A stretch of DNA of 64,000 bases from Phyto melanocephala (taxonomy: Eukaryota; Arthropoda; Insecta; Diptera; Rhinophoridae): assembly GCA_941918925.1 (NCBI GenBank), contig OW799233.1:41082473-41146472 (forward strand), read 5' to 3'. Position numbers and translations under genes: made by a program. How positions within the stretch are numbered: the stretch's first letter is position 1; every line of letters begins with the position of its first letter. The notes beneath the pieces were generated by a model. That model was not told the origin of the DNA. It ran no database searches and was given only the letters and a program-made list of their open reading frames with translations. Positions 23,681 through 35,570 of this stretch are shown one piece after another.

Positions 23681-23922
23681 CATGGTACAATTATCAGGTA
23701 GCCTCACTAAAACAGCTGATTTTTTTTTCTCTACCTTAAGGTTTAACTAAGATGTCAAATTTTGTTTATGTATGTGTATATATTGTGTACGTATATATTC
23801 TACCGCCAAAAAAACACGCACACACATTTGCTTTTTGACATTTAAGTCGTCGTTTTCCAGCAACAAAATACATTTAGAATTTTGTTGTTGCAGAACTGAG
23901 GCTACCTGATGATTGTACCATG
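23681..23922. mobile_element. Family-E MITE, 242 bp
   Basis: 26-bp terminal inverted repeats: CATGGTACAATTATCAGGTA (first 20) at 23681 and its inverse ending 23922, 25 of 26 bases matching. It has the AAACAGCTGATTTTTTTT motif of family E next to the left end. The flanks do not show a clear duplication. Confidence 0.88.
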
Positions 23923-24547
23923 ACACTCATTTTATTATTTAATTTTATTTTGTTCTCGTTTGTCGTTGTAACAAAAAAAAACAACAGGAACATATTCGAT
24001 TTTTGTCGTAGTATTTTCTGTAGTGGTTTTGTTGTATTTATTGTTGTTTTATGAGCGGATGTGGATCTATGGATCATTTCAAACCATTTGAAGGAGAAAT
24101 AATTCCAACAACATGGCGCAACATACCAGAGAGCGCGACAAGCCATCAGTTTGTTGTCGTTTTGGCAACCGAATTAGCAACCTCGTTCGTGTGATTCTTA
24201 ATTAGTTCTCATAAAAGGATTGATCCAACAGAATAAATGAATTACTTAATGAAAAATATCCATACAATTTCTAATTTATAAATAGGATTTTTATAGGATG
24301 AAATAATGCCCAACGAAATGTGTTAAGGTTTTGCTTAAAAAGTACTGTAGACAGATTAAACGGTATTTACATAAGGGAGAATCTTTATTTAAGTTATAAT
24401 TAAACGGTTTGAAGTAGTAAGTTCGTTTTTTAATTTAAAGACCCAAAATTAAACAGAAAATACTTCAGAACCATCAAACAATCAAACTTTCTTGTTGAAA
24501 GTTTAAAGAATGATATTTTTATTTAAGTTTTGAATATATGTACTGTA
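23923..24547. other. No recognised feature
   Basis: No coherent frame. The 90-codon minus frame covering 23874-24146 overlaps the MITE end and has no recognisable domain. Confidence 0.35.
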
Positions 24548-24800
24548 TTTACAAGGTGTCCTTACATGTCATATCGTCATAATGTTATAAGATATTACAG
24601 TAGAATAAAAAAACCTTTTTTTGTTTTTCAAGTAAAAACTGTAGTATAATAATACGACCGTGTATGGTATGTTTATTGTGTTGTCATAGCTATTCAAATA
24701 CCTACGATGATTGGCTAAAAATCTACTTAACCGAGCTGTCTGTTATATTTGTGAATCGTCGCCTCTGATATCCGATAAAAAATCTGTTATCAAAAATTTT
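24548..24800 (+). repeat. Family-C repeat, copy 2
   Basis: Matches 3250-3540 in order: ACAAGGTGTCC, TGTCATATCGTCATAATGTT, AGTATAATAATACGAC, GTATGTTTATTGTGTTGTC, then weaker similarity to AAAATCTGTTATCAAAAATT. Confidence 0.6.
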
Positions 24801-24886
24801 GCAAAATCAGCGATTTAAGAATACAGTAATTATTTTTTAAATTAAACGAAGCATTTAATAAATAAAAATTTTCCAAAAAAGATCTG

Positions 24887-24991
24887 GGGCCAAATTACGG
24901 CATTCGATCAAGATCGAGTTCGCTGTAGGTATAGAGATTCCAATAAGAATTTTTAAATTTCGATCACATTCGAATGCTGTAATTTGCTCCC
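24887..24991. repeat. Short hairpin MITE
   Basis: GGGCCAAATTACGGCATTCG at the left end and CGAATGCTGTAATTTGCTCCC at the right are imperfect inverted repeats of about 30 bp, including matching TGATCGA-type inner parts. 105 bp in total. Confidence 0.65.
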
Positions 24992-25029
24992 TGTATTCTT
25001 AAGAGGAAAAAAACTCGTTCGTGAAACCC

Positions 25030-25260
25030 GCAAAGATAACACACATCTATTTTACCATCATTATTATTCTCATCAGCATCGTGATGGTCTTCATTGTCAT
25101 AGACGACAATAACATCAACAGCAATAACATTATCATTAAGTTACAACGATTATCATGATGCTTATGAATGATTTACGATGCGTTTATTTTAGCAACATTC
25201 GTTGGCGATCATAATGATAATTATAATGATGATGACAGTAGTGATAATGTTAAATGCAAC
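25030..25260. repeat. ATC/GAT-rich simple sequence
   Basis: Cryptically simple sequence of ATC/ATT and GAT/AAT triplets; the two halves are roughly self-complementary. No gene signal. Confidence 0.6.
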
Positions 25261-25989
25261 CAAACTTTTAGGCATGGCCATTCAAAAACAAGAAAATCGT
25301 AATCATTATCCCTATTGTTAAATTATGTTGGTTTATGGTCAATATAACATGTAATTTTTATACCCGCCACCAAAAAAATGGGGGGGGTATATTCATTTTG
25401 TCATTCCGTTTGTAACACATCGAAATATTTATTTTAGACCCCATAAAGTATATATATTCTGAATCAGGGTTTCATTTGATGACGATCTAGCTATGTCCGT
25501 CCGTCTGTCCGTCTGTTGAAAGCACGATAGAGGTCGCACCGAAAAAGCTAGGGGGCTCAAATATTGCCAGAATCTTTCTTATAGACAAGGTTTGTTTGGT
25601 ATTGAAAATGGGCTAAATCGGAACATTAGAAGAAGAGTTATAGCTCTTAAAGCAAGAGTAGGTCGAAAAAACCGTGTCCTTCAAACACCGAATAAAATGG
25701 AATTGTGTCCAAACGCATTAACGTAGAGTCATGAAACTTCGAATATATATTTCTCGAGTCAAAACAATATCTCTCCCTAAAAATTATCAAAATCTATGCA
25801 TTAGGAGAGGAGTTATCGATCAAAATGTTCGAAAATTTATACCGCACAGTGTATTTTTCGGTATATTTAAAAACAAAAACGTCATAAAAGCAACAAAATT
25901 GGATGTACGACTCTGAAATTTCGCACACTTTGTTTTTTGGTGAGACGCTTTTTTGTAACGGAAAATCAGTGTGCCACGCTCACTTTTAC

Positions 25990-26870
25990 GCCCACCTCCC
26001 ATATAACGTTTTACCTAAAATTCATTTAATTTCTCTATTAATAAAGATTTTGGAATAACAAACAGCTAAATTGAAACACCTAAGTTGTACTCATTAGCAA
26101 AAACAACTTTGACACGCCTACTATAACGCCCACTTTTCACGTTGTCTACCGTTAATGAAATTTAAAAGCTCATAAAACCCCCAAAATTAGAGGTATGAAG
26201 ATCAAATTTGCTACGAATATCCCCCTAGGCAATGTCATTACTGTGCAAGAAAATTGAGGTGCCACGCCAACTTTTACGCCTACCTCTCATATAACGTTTT
26301 ACCTTAAATTCATATAATTTCTCTAATAATAAAGATTTTAGAATAATAAAGGGTTATATTGAAACACCTAAGTTGTACTCATTCGCAAAAACAACTTTGA
26401 CATGCCTACTATAACGCCCACTTTTCACGTTATCTACTGTTAATGAAATTTAAAAGCTCATAAAACCCCCAAAATTAGAGGTATGAAGATCAAATTTGCT
26501 ACGAATATCCCCCTAGGCAATGTCATTACTGTGCAAGAAAATTGAGGTGCCACGCCAACTTTTACGCCTACCTCTCATATAACGTTTTACCTTAAATTCA
26601 TATAATTTCTCTAATAATAAAGATTTTAGAATAATAAAGGGTTATATTGAAACACCTAAGTTGTACTCATTCGCAAAAACAACTTTGACATGCCTACTAT
26701 AACGCCCACTTTTCACGTTATCTACTGTTAATGAAATTTAAAAGCTCATAAAACCCCCAAAATTAGAGGTATGATGATCAAATTTGCTACGAATATCCTT
26801 CTAATCAATGTAGTCGTTGTGCCAAAAAGTTAAGGTAACACGCTCACTTTAACGCCCACCTGCCATAACG
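25990..26870 (+). repeat. 288-bp tandem array in HINE-B copy 1
   Basis: The landmark CATAAAACC recurs at 26171, 26459 and 26747, exactly 288 bp apart; adjacent units are nearly identical over GAAAATTGAGGTGCCACGCC and TAACGTTTTACCTTAAATTC. Copy 2 at 33704 has one unit, and the length difference between the copies (about 575 bp) equals two units. Confidence 0.92.
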
Positions 26871-27049
26871 GTTTATATTAAATTCATGTAATTTCTCTAT
26901 TGACAAAGTTTTTGGGAAAATAAAGGACTATATTGAAATATCTAAGTTGTATTTATTAGCAAAAACTTTATTGACACGCCTTATTTAACGCCCATTTTCA
27001 TTGAAAGACTACATTTACAAAAGCATTTTAGTAGCATATCGAAGTTATA

Positions 27050-27650
27050 GAGGGTAGTTAAATTTTAAGGACCGATGTTGAATTTAAATAAAACACAAAT
27101 TATTTAGGATATTATTATCATTTCTTTTTGTAATTATAATATTTGTATGGTCCAATTATGTATTTAACAAAATATCTGCCAAATGGCCCCCCCATACTTG
27201 GCGCCACTTCTCTATCTGATGGTCCAAATTTTCAATGACAATGTTTATGCTCAATTGTTGGGCATGATGATGAAGCGAGGTTGATTGCTCTTTTGCCACA
27301 CTATTGCAAAAAACAGCAATGGTTCCCATTCAACGAACTAAGAAGGCATTCACAGATTTTCTTACATTTTATACAGACCTGTTTTGCAGAAATTAAAATA
27401 TTTTTTATAATTCTTCCGATTGTGGACAAATTTGAACGATTATGTTGATCAAAAGAATTACGAAGTGCACAAAATGCCCATTTTTATGAAAAACCTGAAT
27501 AACTTTAAAGCGTTGCTCATTTGCGTATCTTTCCACGGATCAAATAGAGTAAGTTTGAGATTGAGAAATGTCAAGTGAAGTGCAGAAAACAAATTTAAAG
27601 ACTAGGTGTAGTTCACCTTCAACATGGGCCCTTAAAATTTAACCACCCTC
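27050..27650 (-). mobile_element. Internally deleted mariner-type element inside HINE-B copy 1
   Basis: TA-flanked (27048-27049, 27651-27652). Inverted ends GAGGGT.GTTAAATTTTAAGG and CCTTAAAATTTAACCACCCTC extend about 33 bp. On the minus strand it keeps the transposase N-terminus (MSNALKLFRFFIKMG; NSFDQHNRSN..IGRI helix-turn-helix) and C-terminus (VIENLDHQIEKWRQVWGG then HLADILLNT and stop); the catalytic middle is deleted. Non-autonomous. Confidence 0.88.
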
Positions 27651-27797
27651 TACAAAGAAAGTGATACATATTTTATTATAAAGAGATTATTCCATAGCGA
27701 TTAACAAAATAATAAATATTGTGCTTTAAATGTACACAAAATTGGTGGTGGGTATAAAAGATTCGGCACAGCCAAATATAATGCTCTTACTTGTTTT

Positions 27798-28389
27798 TTA
27801 TTTGTTTAACAAATATCTTTTAAAATAATGAATAATATAATACCCTGATAAGGGCTTCTTAATCATCCGATGCAATTTTTTTTTATTTGGTAGAACTATT
27901 CATAAAATAATGGTGAAATTGATGTTAACGGTAACATATAACAGTACGCACTTGCTTTGCTGACTCCATTAGATTGCATTAATTGATCTTAAATTTAAAA
28001 GAATTTAATGTATGCCCTTACGACTGGATAATCATACCAATTCGTAATTAACTAAGTCTACCACATGTGGAAAGCCAATGCCATACCAGCAAATTTTGTT
28101 TATTTCTAAAGATTTTAAATACTTTTCGTAATAGGAAATTGTGGAGTTTTGAGTTCTACAAAAGTTTTTTTTAAGGAAATTTTTGGTCCATAAGAGTAAC
28201 AAGTGAAAGCCTTACTGAAGACTCCTTAAGTGACAAGACAATTCCTGTGCATCGTATTATCAGTATTTCGATTATCCCTTTTTACAGGTGGTTTTTAGAC
28301 ATATACAACTTCCAATAGGGAAAATTGTAAAAATTGTTGTCATACTAAGAAGTGTATTTGATGTTTTTTTGGTATACTCTGCCAAATCA
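27798..28389. other. No recognised feature
   Basis: AT-rich, no frame or repeat found. Confidence 0.35.
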
Positions 28390-28700
28390 CCACGATAAGA
28401 CTAGTAGTAGTAATAAGCTGGTCCATAAGCACCGCTACCAAAAATAGGTATTTTGTTCAGCCACAAGCTTCTAATAAAGCCAAGTACCATACGAGGCAAA
28501 GAATCCGAAATGCCCATTGGCGTAATAAAGCTAAGCAATATAAAACTCAATCTCCTTGTGCAGGGTGACAGGCAATCGCAGAGGACATGCTCCGCCGTCT
28601 CATCAACCATATCGTAAAACCGGTACGTGACTACATGCTAGTTTTACTTAAATGGTATCTAAGATTGCATTGATTAGTTAGAAAACCTTGTTCCTCCTAT
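28390..28700 (-). pseudogene. Non-LTR retrotransposon ORF2 C-terminus, relic
   Basis: Minus strand: LTNQCNLRYHLSKT, then a stop and shift, then MVDETAEHVLCDCLSPCTRR and LSFILLSFITPM, then SLPRMVLGFIRSLWL. The LTxHCxLxxHL and ETAEHVLCxC pair is the Cys-containing tail found after the RNase H or RT domain of R1/Jockey/I-type elements in flies. Only the tail is left. Confidence 0.75.
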
Positions 28701-29004
28701 CTAGAGAGAAGTTTCCTAGATTTGGCTTTCGAGAGGAACACAAACCTTTAAGTCTGACGTTGTCCCTAACCCTGAGACATTCTTCAGTAAGAAGCATACA
28801 AAGACTAACACTAGAACAACGTTTACAATGTTGGTTGCAATTAAAAAAAAAAATGTTTCACCAACTTTATGCCAATATCCTCAGCGGAAATGGACCGATT
28901 GAAACAATTTTTTCCATTAATGTATTTCATATAGTGACATTCAACAAACGTGTCAAGAATATACCTGGGTGCTGGTAAAAGTAACTTTGTTTACCAAAAC
29001 AGAG
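28701..29004. other. Unassigned
   Basis: A 96-codon plus frame (28688-28978) is antisense to the retrotransposon tail at its start and has no recognisable domain. Confidence 0.35.
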
Positions 29005-29240
29005 GCATCTGTGATTTTTTGCTCATATCTCAGCCGATGAGGAGCTGAAATTGCTGATTTTTAATACCAAAATTCTTGAAAGTATTACTGATATACTTAA
29101 GCTACATAGAAGTTCATAGAATATGAGAAGCTTCAAAAACTTGATTTCAACGCCCAAACGGATGGGTAGATGGCCACAGTTAAATACATTTCTCTATTTA
29201 TGAGGATTCAGAATATTTGTATTCTATGTGGTCATATATT
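29005..29240 (-). repeat. Diverged HINE-A fragment
   Basis: On the minus strand: GACCACATAGAATACAAATA then TTCTGAATCC, a TTGAAATCAAGTTTTTGAAGC block and GCTGAGATATGAGCAAAAAA, in the order of the 5' half of HINE-A. Confidence 0.6.
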
Positions 29241-30729
29241 AATACTGGAAAAATCACAAACAAAAATTACAGCTTTATATAACCTTTTGCACTCTCTTGT
29301 GAAGGTTATTAAAAAAAACAATTTTTAATGGAGAAGCAAACAAACTAGCGGCAACCGGGGTTCGTCTTAGCAATCAAAATAAATTTCACTTTCAATGAGA
29401 AAAATGTTAGAGCTTCCCAACTGTCGCTAATCTTCAATCATTAAAAATTCTTTTACTGGCCATTTTATACATACATTTTTTAATATGAAAAAAAAAAAAC
29501 ATAACAACAGCAACAACATGGTATTATCAACGCCTTTATGTATTTAACCACCAGTCTATCAAACTATTATTGCAGTTGATGTTGTCGTTGTTTATGATTA
29601 TTTTAATAACATGAGCAGCAAATTTTCAAACAACCAAAACATGATGAGTACGTACATAGTACGTATTGGTGCAAGTAACCGTTTCTGGGATATTTATTAT
29701 TATTTAACATTTGCACCAAACGTGTGTTAACCGCCACTGACGGCACTTACCACATACCACATCATCTTCATGCCACCAGCAATAAGAAAATCGCAAACAA
29801 AAATAAAACTAGAAATAATAAAAATATATTTTCCTTAATTTTGTTTTTCCTTTTTCTAATTTTTTTATTAAGTATCCAATGCGAGACACTGTCTGTCGTT
29901 TTATTCAACACATTTTTCATCGATAATTTGACAATAAAAATTATGAGTAAAATGAAAATCATTATTTGACATTAAATTTAACCTTATTTGTGAACCCGGC
30001 TCTTTTGCGCGTTGATTGAAGACTAAACAATAGAAATAAGACTTTGTAGCGGTGTGACGATTATAAAGTCAAAGAAACTTTTCAAGAAAAAATTGCAAAA
30101 TATTAAGGGAATTGTTTTGCAAAATGAATCAACAAAAAAATATTGTGAGTGGAAAAGACGGAAATTTGAGAAGAATGATTTATTTATTTATTTATTGGAC
30201 TTATGTCAAATATGTCAGAATAAACACTGATAATAGTGCAAACTAAACTGAGCTTTAACCAAGTCAAAATATCTCTTAGTAACGCTTGCAGTCTATGTTA
30301 CACCGTGCATGCCTTAAAAATCCTTTTAATAAATCTGAAATCCACTAGGAGCTAAAAATCGGGAGCAGATATGAAATATATCTTTGCTCAAACAAATTAT
30401 AATCTGCATATGCATATAGCCTAGAAAAAATTGTACAACAATTTTAAGCCCAAGTACGTTAGCAGCCATTTTCCGGTAAACATACTTAATGATGATTGGT
30501 GATGCCAGCCTTTTTCGCACATTTTTAAAGTCGAAACTTTTGAAGGCGTAAGTTATTCCATATTTCATTATATTATTTTGCAGCAGTTAATGGCTTAATC
30601 GCGAGCAATCTAATTAACAAGTCTTAGTGTCGAAGTTACCTATTGTGAGAAATTATTTCAATAATGGCACACAACATAAGCCCTCAGAATCTATTATTAA
30701 TCGTTGTGATATTATTATTTGGACCTAAA
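29241..30729. other. No recognised feature
   Basis: AT-rich. The pair of overlapping frames at 29724-29969 are low-complexity and mirror each other; the 80-codon minus frame at 30326-30568 has no known motif. Confidence 0.35.
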
Positions 30730-31832
30730 GTATGTCGTGGTGAGAGAAGACTTTTTCATTCCATTCATTTTCTAAAATAGTTTTGAGTTTTTTATTGGAT
30801 TGTAAAGAACAAACGTTTCGATGAAATATAGAAAAAATATTCCTGTAATCGCCCCATGGCTGTGATGGCAGGCTTAAATTTTTCCATGACTTCTTTACAG
30901 ACATGTGGCCGTAACTCACGAATGACTCATTTGATATCGGATTTGAGCTCAATAGCCCGAGATTTTATAAAGCTTCAAAGAAAAAATTGTACGGCATTAA
31001 ATCGAATGATCCTGATGGCCAGTTGACATGAGAATTTATAGACATAATTTTTTTTTGGAAATCAATGCTGCAATAAATGGATCTTTTCATGCGCGGTTTG
31101 GCAGGTTGCTCCATGTTACTAAAACGACATATTATCCAGATATATAGCATCGAAATGAGGTAACAAGAACTCCCTTTTTCAAGTTCCTGTCACAAATGTG
31201 ATTCACAATCATTTTAATTTCGACATAATCATAAAAAAGTAGGGCCCAATCACGCCGTCTGACCAAAATCCGCACGAGACACTTCGTTGTATGTGCATTT
31301 GAGTCTCATGGATTAAATGAGACTTTTCTGAGCATTAAGTTCGACAATATTATGTATTCACAAAGCCATTCAAAAGGAAATATGCTTTATCGTATTTTTT
31401 TTAAATAAAATTGGCAATAATTTCATTTTATTAATTATCCCTTGAACGAGTTTGTGGCGCTTTCCATAGCCTGCTGGATTGAGGTCTTGTGTAAGCTGAA
31501 TTTCGTATGCATGAAGGTGGAGGTCTTTTATCAAGTGGAAGTTGTTGAGAACGTTTTCGAATTGATTTTTTCCAATTTTCGGTGACACTTTCGTTAAAGA
31601 CTGCAATGTTTTTAAGACACCGATCGGAACGTTGACGTACAGCAGTCTTACCGTCTATAAGCAATTCAGTTTCTTCAAATTTCTTGATCAATCTACGAGC
31701 ACTTGACACATTAGGTGATCTTTGTTCACCTAAAATTCTTCGAAGTTTGCGAACAATCCTGGCATAACTTCCCAAAATTTTGTAAAAAGTTTTCACACTT
31801 ACAACTCAATTTTTCTTTGTAAATATCTCCAT
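30730..31832 (-). pseudogene. Mariner-type transposase, most complete relic
   Basis: Minus strand from a start at 31832 (MEIFTKKN then stop). N-terminal helix-turn-helix: VKTFYKILGSYARIVRKLRR, SSARRLIKKFEETELLID; then the second helix region (NIAVFNESVTENW) and HLHAYEIQLTQDLNP in a shifted frame; the mid domain HETQMHIQRSV.CGFWSDGVIGPYFFYDYVE; the third-residue region VNWPSGSFDLMPYNFFF; and a decayed tail to about 30730. Length and order fit a full transposase of roughly 340-350 residues. At least four frameshifts or stops. The catalytic residues cannot be confirmed. Confidence 0.85.
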
Positions 31833-32689
31833 TTTTGATAATCGGTGTAAATATAAGTGAGAGCTGCTCAGTTTCAGAGTTGCCACTTGCATGAAAATAC
31901 AAAAGTGCATTCCTACTGAGACACTCTTTATTTATGTTGAATTCTCCTCCTTGCTTTAAACAGTATTTTTGCCCCGATATGAGTGAGTGTTTTCTTCAAT
32001 TCACACATATTGGAAAATTTATTCCGAAAATCAAGGCTCAACTCAGTTAAATTTTATCTAGAAAAAACTAAAATCAAATCATATTAACTAAGATTTTCTG
32101 AACAAAATTACAGCATTAAACAATAATGTTTGGACTTTCAGGAGCAAACTAAATTTTGTTCTGTTTGTATCGTAAAATTCAACTTAATCAGAATGGTTTT
32201 GCATCCTTAACTCAACACTCTACACAAAGAAAACAGTATCGGTTGTGAGTACCGCGATTGTTACCAATCGCATAGTTAATTTGTGATGGTAAAATTTAAC
32301 GGTTATATCTACAGAATTTCATTTCGAAATATAAATACATGCATATGTAATCAGCACTAATATATTATGATTCTTGCAATAGAAATTTTATAATCACAAA
32401 TAAAAAATTCGACTACAGTAACTGAACCATTTGATAGGCAATGAATGTAAGTTTCTCTTTTCTTGGTGTTCTTACAATAGTCAACTTTGTCTAAAGCGCT
32501 TAAAATAACTTAAATCAAATAAGATAGAGTGAGTACATAATACAATATCATCAATATTTTGTTGCATTTGAAGGTTCCATTCAATATGGAATTAATATTT
32601 TGCAAACACTATTCTCGGCTTCATTGAGAGTCGCGATTCTGAAACATATGATTTCACATTACACACATTACACATCACAATTAAAAAAA
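31833..32689. other. No recognised feature
   Basis: AT-rich. Probably includes the decayed end of the neighbouring mariner element near 31840-31930. Confidence 0.35.
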
Positions 32690-33104
32690 ATGTAATGGGA
32701 TGAAATGGAATAATGTCGGTTGACGTTTCACATCACCTCCATGTAAGATAAACATGATTCAAAACACTTGTGCTGAATATCCAATCCAAAGGTCATTGAC
32801 GTATAATGCTCGCCGTTGATGCTGATGGACTGCCCAACATCATTCTTAAAGAAGTATCGACTAATACCGTAGGCAATCGAAAATATTGGAAATACATTGT
32901 ACGCTACTGGATATCATGTGGATTGGTATGGCCCAAAATTCGAAAATTTTTTTACTGACGTAGCCATCGCTAAATATGATTTGCTTATAAATATTTGCGC
33001 ATACTTCAGTCAACTCTTTATATGTTAATAGTGATTTGGTAAAAATTTGCCAGTATTTATCTTAAGAGTACTGCGTTTTCAATTAGCTCCGGGAGATTTT
33101 GAAA
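32690..33104 (-). pseudogene. Mariner-type transposase relic, middle part
   Basis: Minus strand: a KQIIFSD.GYVSKKIFEFW block (first catalytic Asp region, compressed), then IAYGISRYFFKNDVGQSIS and INGEHYTSM. These match the middle of mariner-type transposases (..GPYFFEN..GQ..VNGERY..M). N- and C-terminal parts are missing or too decayed. Confidence 0.65.
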
Positions 33105-33400
33105 CTTATGGCCATCTCAGAGTGCCACTGAGAAAAAAGGCAGATGAAATTTCTAGCAAAATGTTTAATGACAGTGGTGACATCATGCAACCTTGGCGTA
33201 CTCCAATATCAGCGTAGATTTTTTGACTCAGTTTTCCTTTGTGAAAAATATGACAGCTCGCTTTAGCATACATGATCTTAATGAGGTGAGTTATTTTGTG
33301 TGGAACGCCCTTTCATTAAAGGACTCTCCAAATTATCTTGTGGTTAGAGTATCAAATGCTTTTTCGAATCGATTAATATTAACCGACCGACCATTCCACC
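33105..33400 (-). pseudogene. RTE-like reverse transcriptase fragment
   Basis: Minus strand: RFEKAFDTL (the FxxAFD block, first RT Asp), a shift, GVPHKITHLIKIMYAKASC, HKGKLSQKIYADIGVRQGC, MMSPLSLNILLEISSAFF. The spacing AFD...GVPxKI...MY...GVRQGCxxSP is that of RTE/CR1-type reverse transcriptases, closest in style to RTE. Two frameshifts or stops. The YADD motif and flanking domains are absent. Confidence 0.8.
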
Positions 33401-33703
33401 ATTATTATTATAAAAATCATCATCATGATTTCCTTAGACAAAAGCCAGTTTGTTGAATTCTCAGTTGTGATTTTTTAAAATCAGAGAGGAATTTTGTTAT
33501 TATTAATTATTATTATTATATTTGGGTAATTGTTTTGTTCATACTACTCACACTAACACCCAACTTACATGATGAATTTTATGACGTTCAATTTTGAACG
33601 TCATTTTTTTTTTTTTGGTAGCAAGCGGTGTAGAGAAGAAAGAGGGGTAGAAAAATAGACATGATTTCTGTTTTCATGATTTTTTTTGACACTTCGCTTT
33701 ACA

Positions 33704-35570
33704 CTTTTTATACCCGCCACCAAAAAAATGGTGGGGGTATATTCATTTTGTCATTCCGTTCGTAACACATCGAAATATCCATTTTAGACCCCATAAAGTA
33801 TATATATTCTGAATCAGGGTTTGATTTGATGACGATCTAGCTATGTCCGTCCGTCTGTCCGTCTGTTGAAAGCACGATAGAGGTCGCACCGAAAAAGCTA
33901 GGGGGCTCAAATTTTGCAAGAATCTTTCTTATAGACAAGGTTTGTTTGGTATTGAAAACGGGCTAAATTCGAATATTAAGAACAGAGTTAGACCTCGAAA
34001 AGCAAGAGTAGGTCGAAAAAACCGTGTCCTTCGAACATCGAACAAAATGGATTTGTGTCCAAACGCATTAACGTAGAAACTTCGAATATATACTTCCTGA
34101 GTAAAAATAAAATTTTTCCCCGAAAATTATCTAAATCTATGTATTAGTAGTGGAGTTATCGATCAAAATGTACGAAAATTTATACCGCACAGTGTATTTT
34201 TCGGTATATTTAAAAACAAAAACGTCATAAAAGCAACAAACTTGGATGTACGACTCTGAAATTTTGCACACTTTGCTTTTTGGTGAGACGCTTTTTTGTA
34301 AAGGAAAATCAATGTGCCACGCCCACTTTTACGCCCACCTCCCATATAACGTTTTACCTTAAATTCATATAATTTCTCTATAAATGAATATTTTGGAATA
34401 ATAAAAGGCTATATTGAAAAACCTAAGTTGTACTCATTCTCAAAAATAACTTTGACACGCCTACTATAACGCCCACTTTTCACGTTATCTACCGTTAATG
34501 AAATTTAAAAGCTCATAAAACCGATAATATTAGAGATATGATGATCAAATTTGCTACATATATCCTTCTAGGCAATGTGTGTGAAAAAGTTTTGGTGGCA
34601 CGCCCACTTTAACGCCTACCTCCCATATAACGGTTTATCTTAAATTCATGTAATTTCTCTATTAATAAAGTTTTTGGGAAAATAAAGGACTATATTGAAA
34701 TATCTAAGTTGTATTTATTAGCAGAAACTTTATTGACACGCCTACTTTAACGCCCACTTTCATTGAAAGACTTCACTTACAAAAGCATTTCAGTAGCATA
34801 TCGAAGTTATAAAGGGTGGTTAAATTTTATGTTGAATTTAAATAAAACACAAATTATTTAGGATATTATTATTATTTCTTTTTGTAATTATAATATTTGT
34901 ATGGTTCAATTATGTATTTAACAAAATAGCGGCCAAATGCACCCCCCCCCCCCTCCTTGGCGCTACTCCTCTATCTGATGGTCCGAATTTTCAATGACAA
35001 TGTTGATGCTCAATTGTTGGGCATGATGATGAGGCGAGGTTGACTGCTCTTTTGCCACACTATCGCAAAAACCAGCAGTGGTTCCCATTCAACGAACGAA
35101 GAAGGCATTCACAGATTTTCTAACATTTTATACAGACCTGTTTTGCAGAAATTTAAATATTTTTTACAATTCTCCCGATTGTGGACGAATTTGAACGATT
35201 ATGTTGATCAAAAGAATTACGAAGTGCACAAAATGTATTTTGATTTGAACGCCCATTTTTATAAAAAACCTGAATAACTTTAAAGCGTTGCTCATTTGCG
35301 CATGTTTCCACGGATCAAATTGAGTAAGTTTGAGATTGAGAAATCTCAAGTGAAATACAGAAAACAAATTTAAAGACTAGGTGTAGTTCACCTTCAACAT
35401 GGGCCCTAAAAATTTAACCATCCTCTACAAAGAAAGTGATACATATTTTATTATAAAAAAATTTTTCATAGCGATTAACAAAATAATAAATATTGTGCTT
35501 TATATGTACACAAAATTGGTGGTGGGTATAAAAGATTCGGCAAAGCCGAATATAGTGCTCTTACTTGTTT
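33704..35570 (+). mobile_element. HINE-B copy 2, nested in a MITE
   Basis: From CTTTTTATACCCGCCACC to GCTCTTACTTGTTT, about 1.87 kb, closely similar to copy 1 through CCCATAAAGTATATATATTC, GTCCGTCCGTCTGTCCGTC and AGCACGATAGAGGTCGCACC, with the hairpin ATTCGGCAAAGCCGAAT near the end. It has one 288-bp unit and its own copy of the mariner insert. A C11 run lies at about 34942. Confidence 0.9.
34812..35425 (-). mobile_element. Internally deleted mariner-type element inside HINE-B copy 2
   Basis: Same element at the same place as in copy 1, flanked by TA. The left inverted repeat has lost bases after AAATTTTA; the right end is CCCTAAAAATTTAACCATCCTC. The minus strand again shows KHAQMSNALKLFRFFIKMG and the helix-turn-helix remnant, and the C-terminal block at about 34950-35030. 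Its presence in both copies means it entered before HINE-B was copied. Confidence 0.85.

Larger units (their letters stand above)
25354..27797 (+). mobile_element. HINE-B (DINE-1/mini-me-like) copy 1
   Basis: From TTTTTATACCCGCCACC to GCTCTTACTTGTTTTTT. Shares family-A architecture: TATACCCGCCACCA at the start matched by TTGGTGGTGGGTATA near the end, CCCATAAAGTATATATATTC, GTCCGTCCGTCTGTCCGTC, and a 3' hairpin (ATTCGGCACAGCC.AAT) just before the end. About 2.44 kb. It contains three 288-bp tandem units and an internally deleted mariner element at 27050-27650. Confidence 0.88.

Noticed and set aside
29724..29969. Overlapping hydrophobic plus and minus frames
   Set aside because: Low-complexity AT-rich DNA gives Phe/Leu/Ile on one strand and Lys/Asn on the other; no domain.
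33193..33456. 87-codon plus frame
   Set aside because: Antisense of the RTE-like reverse transcriptase fragment.
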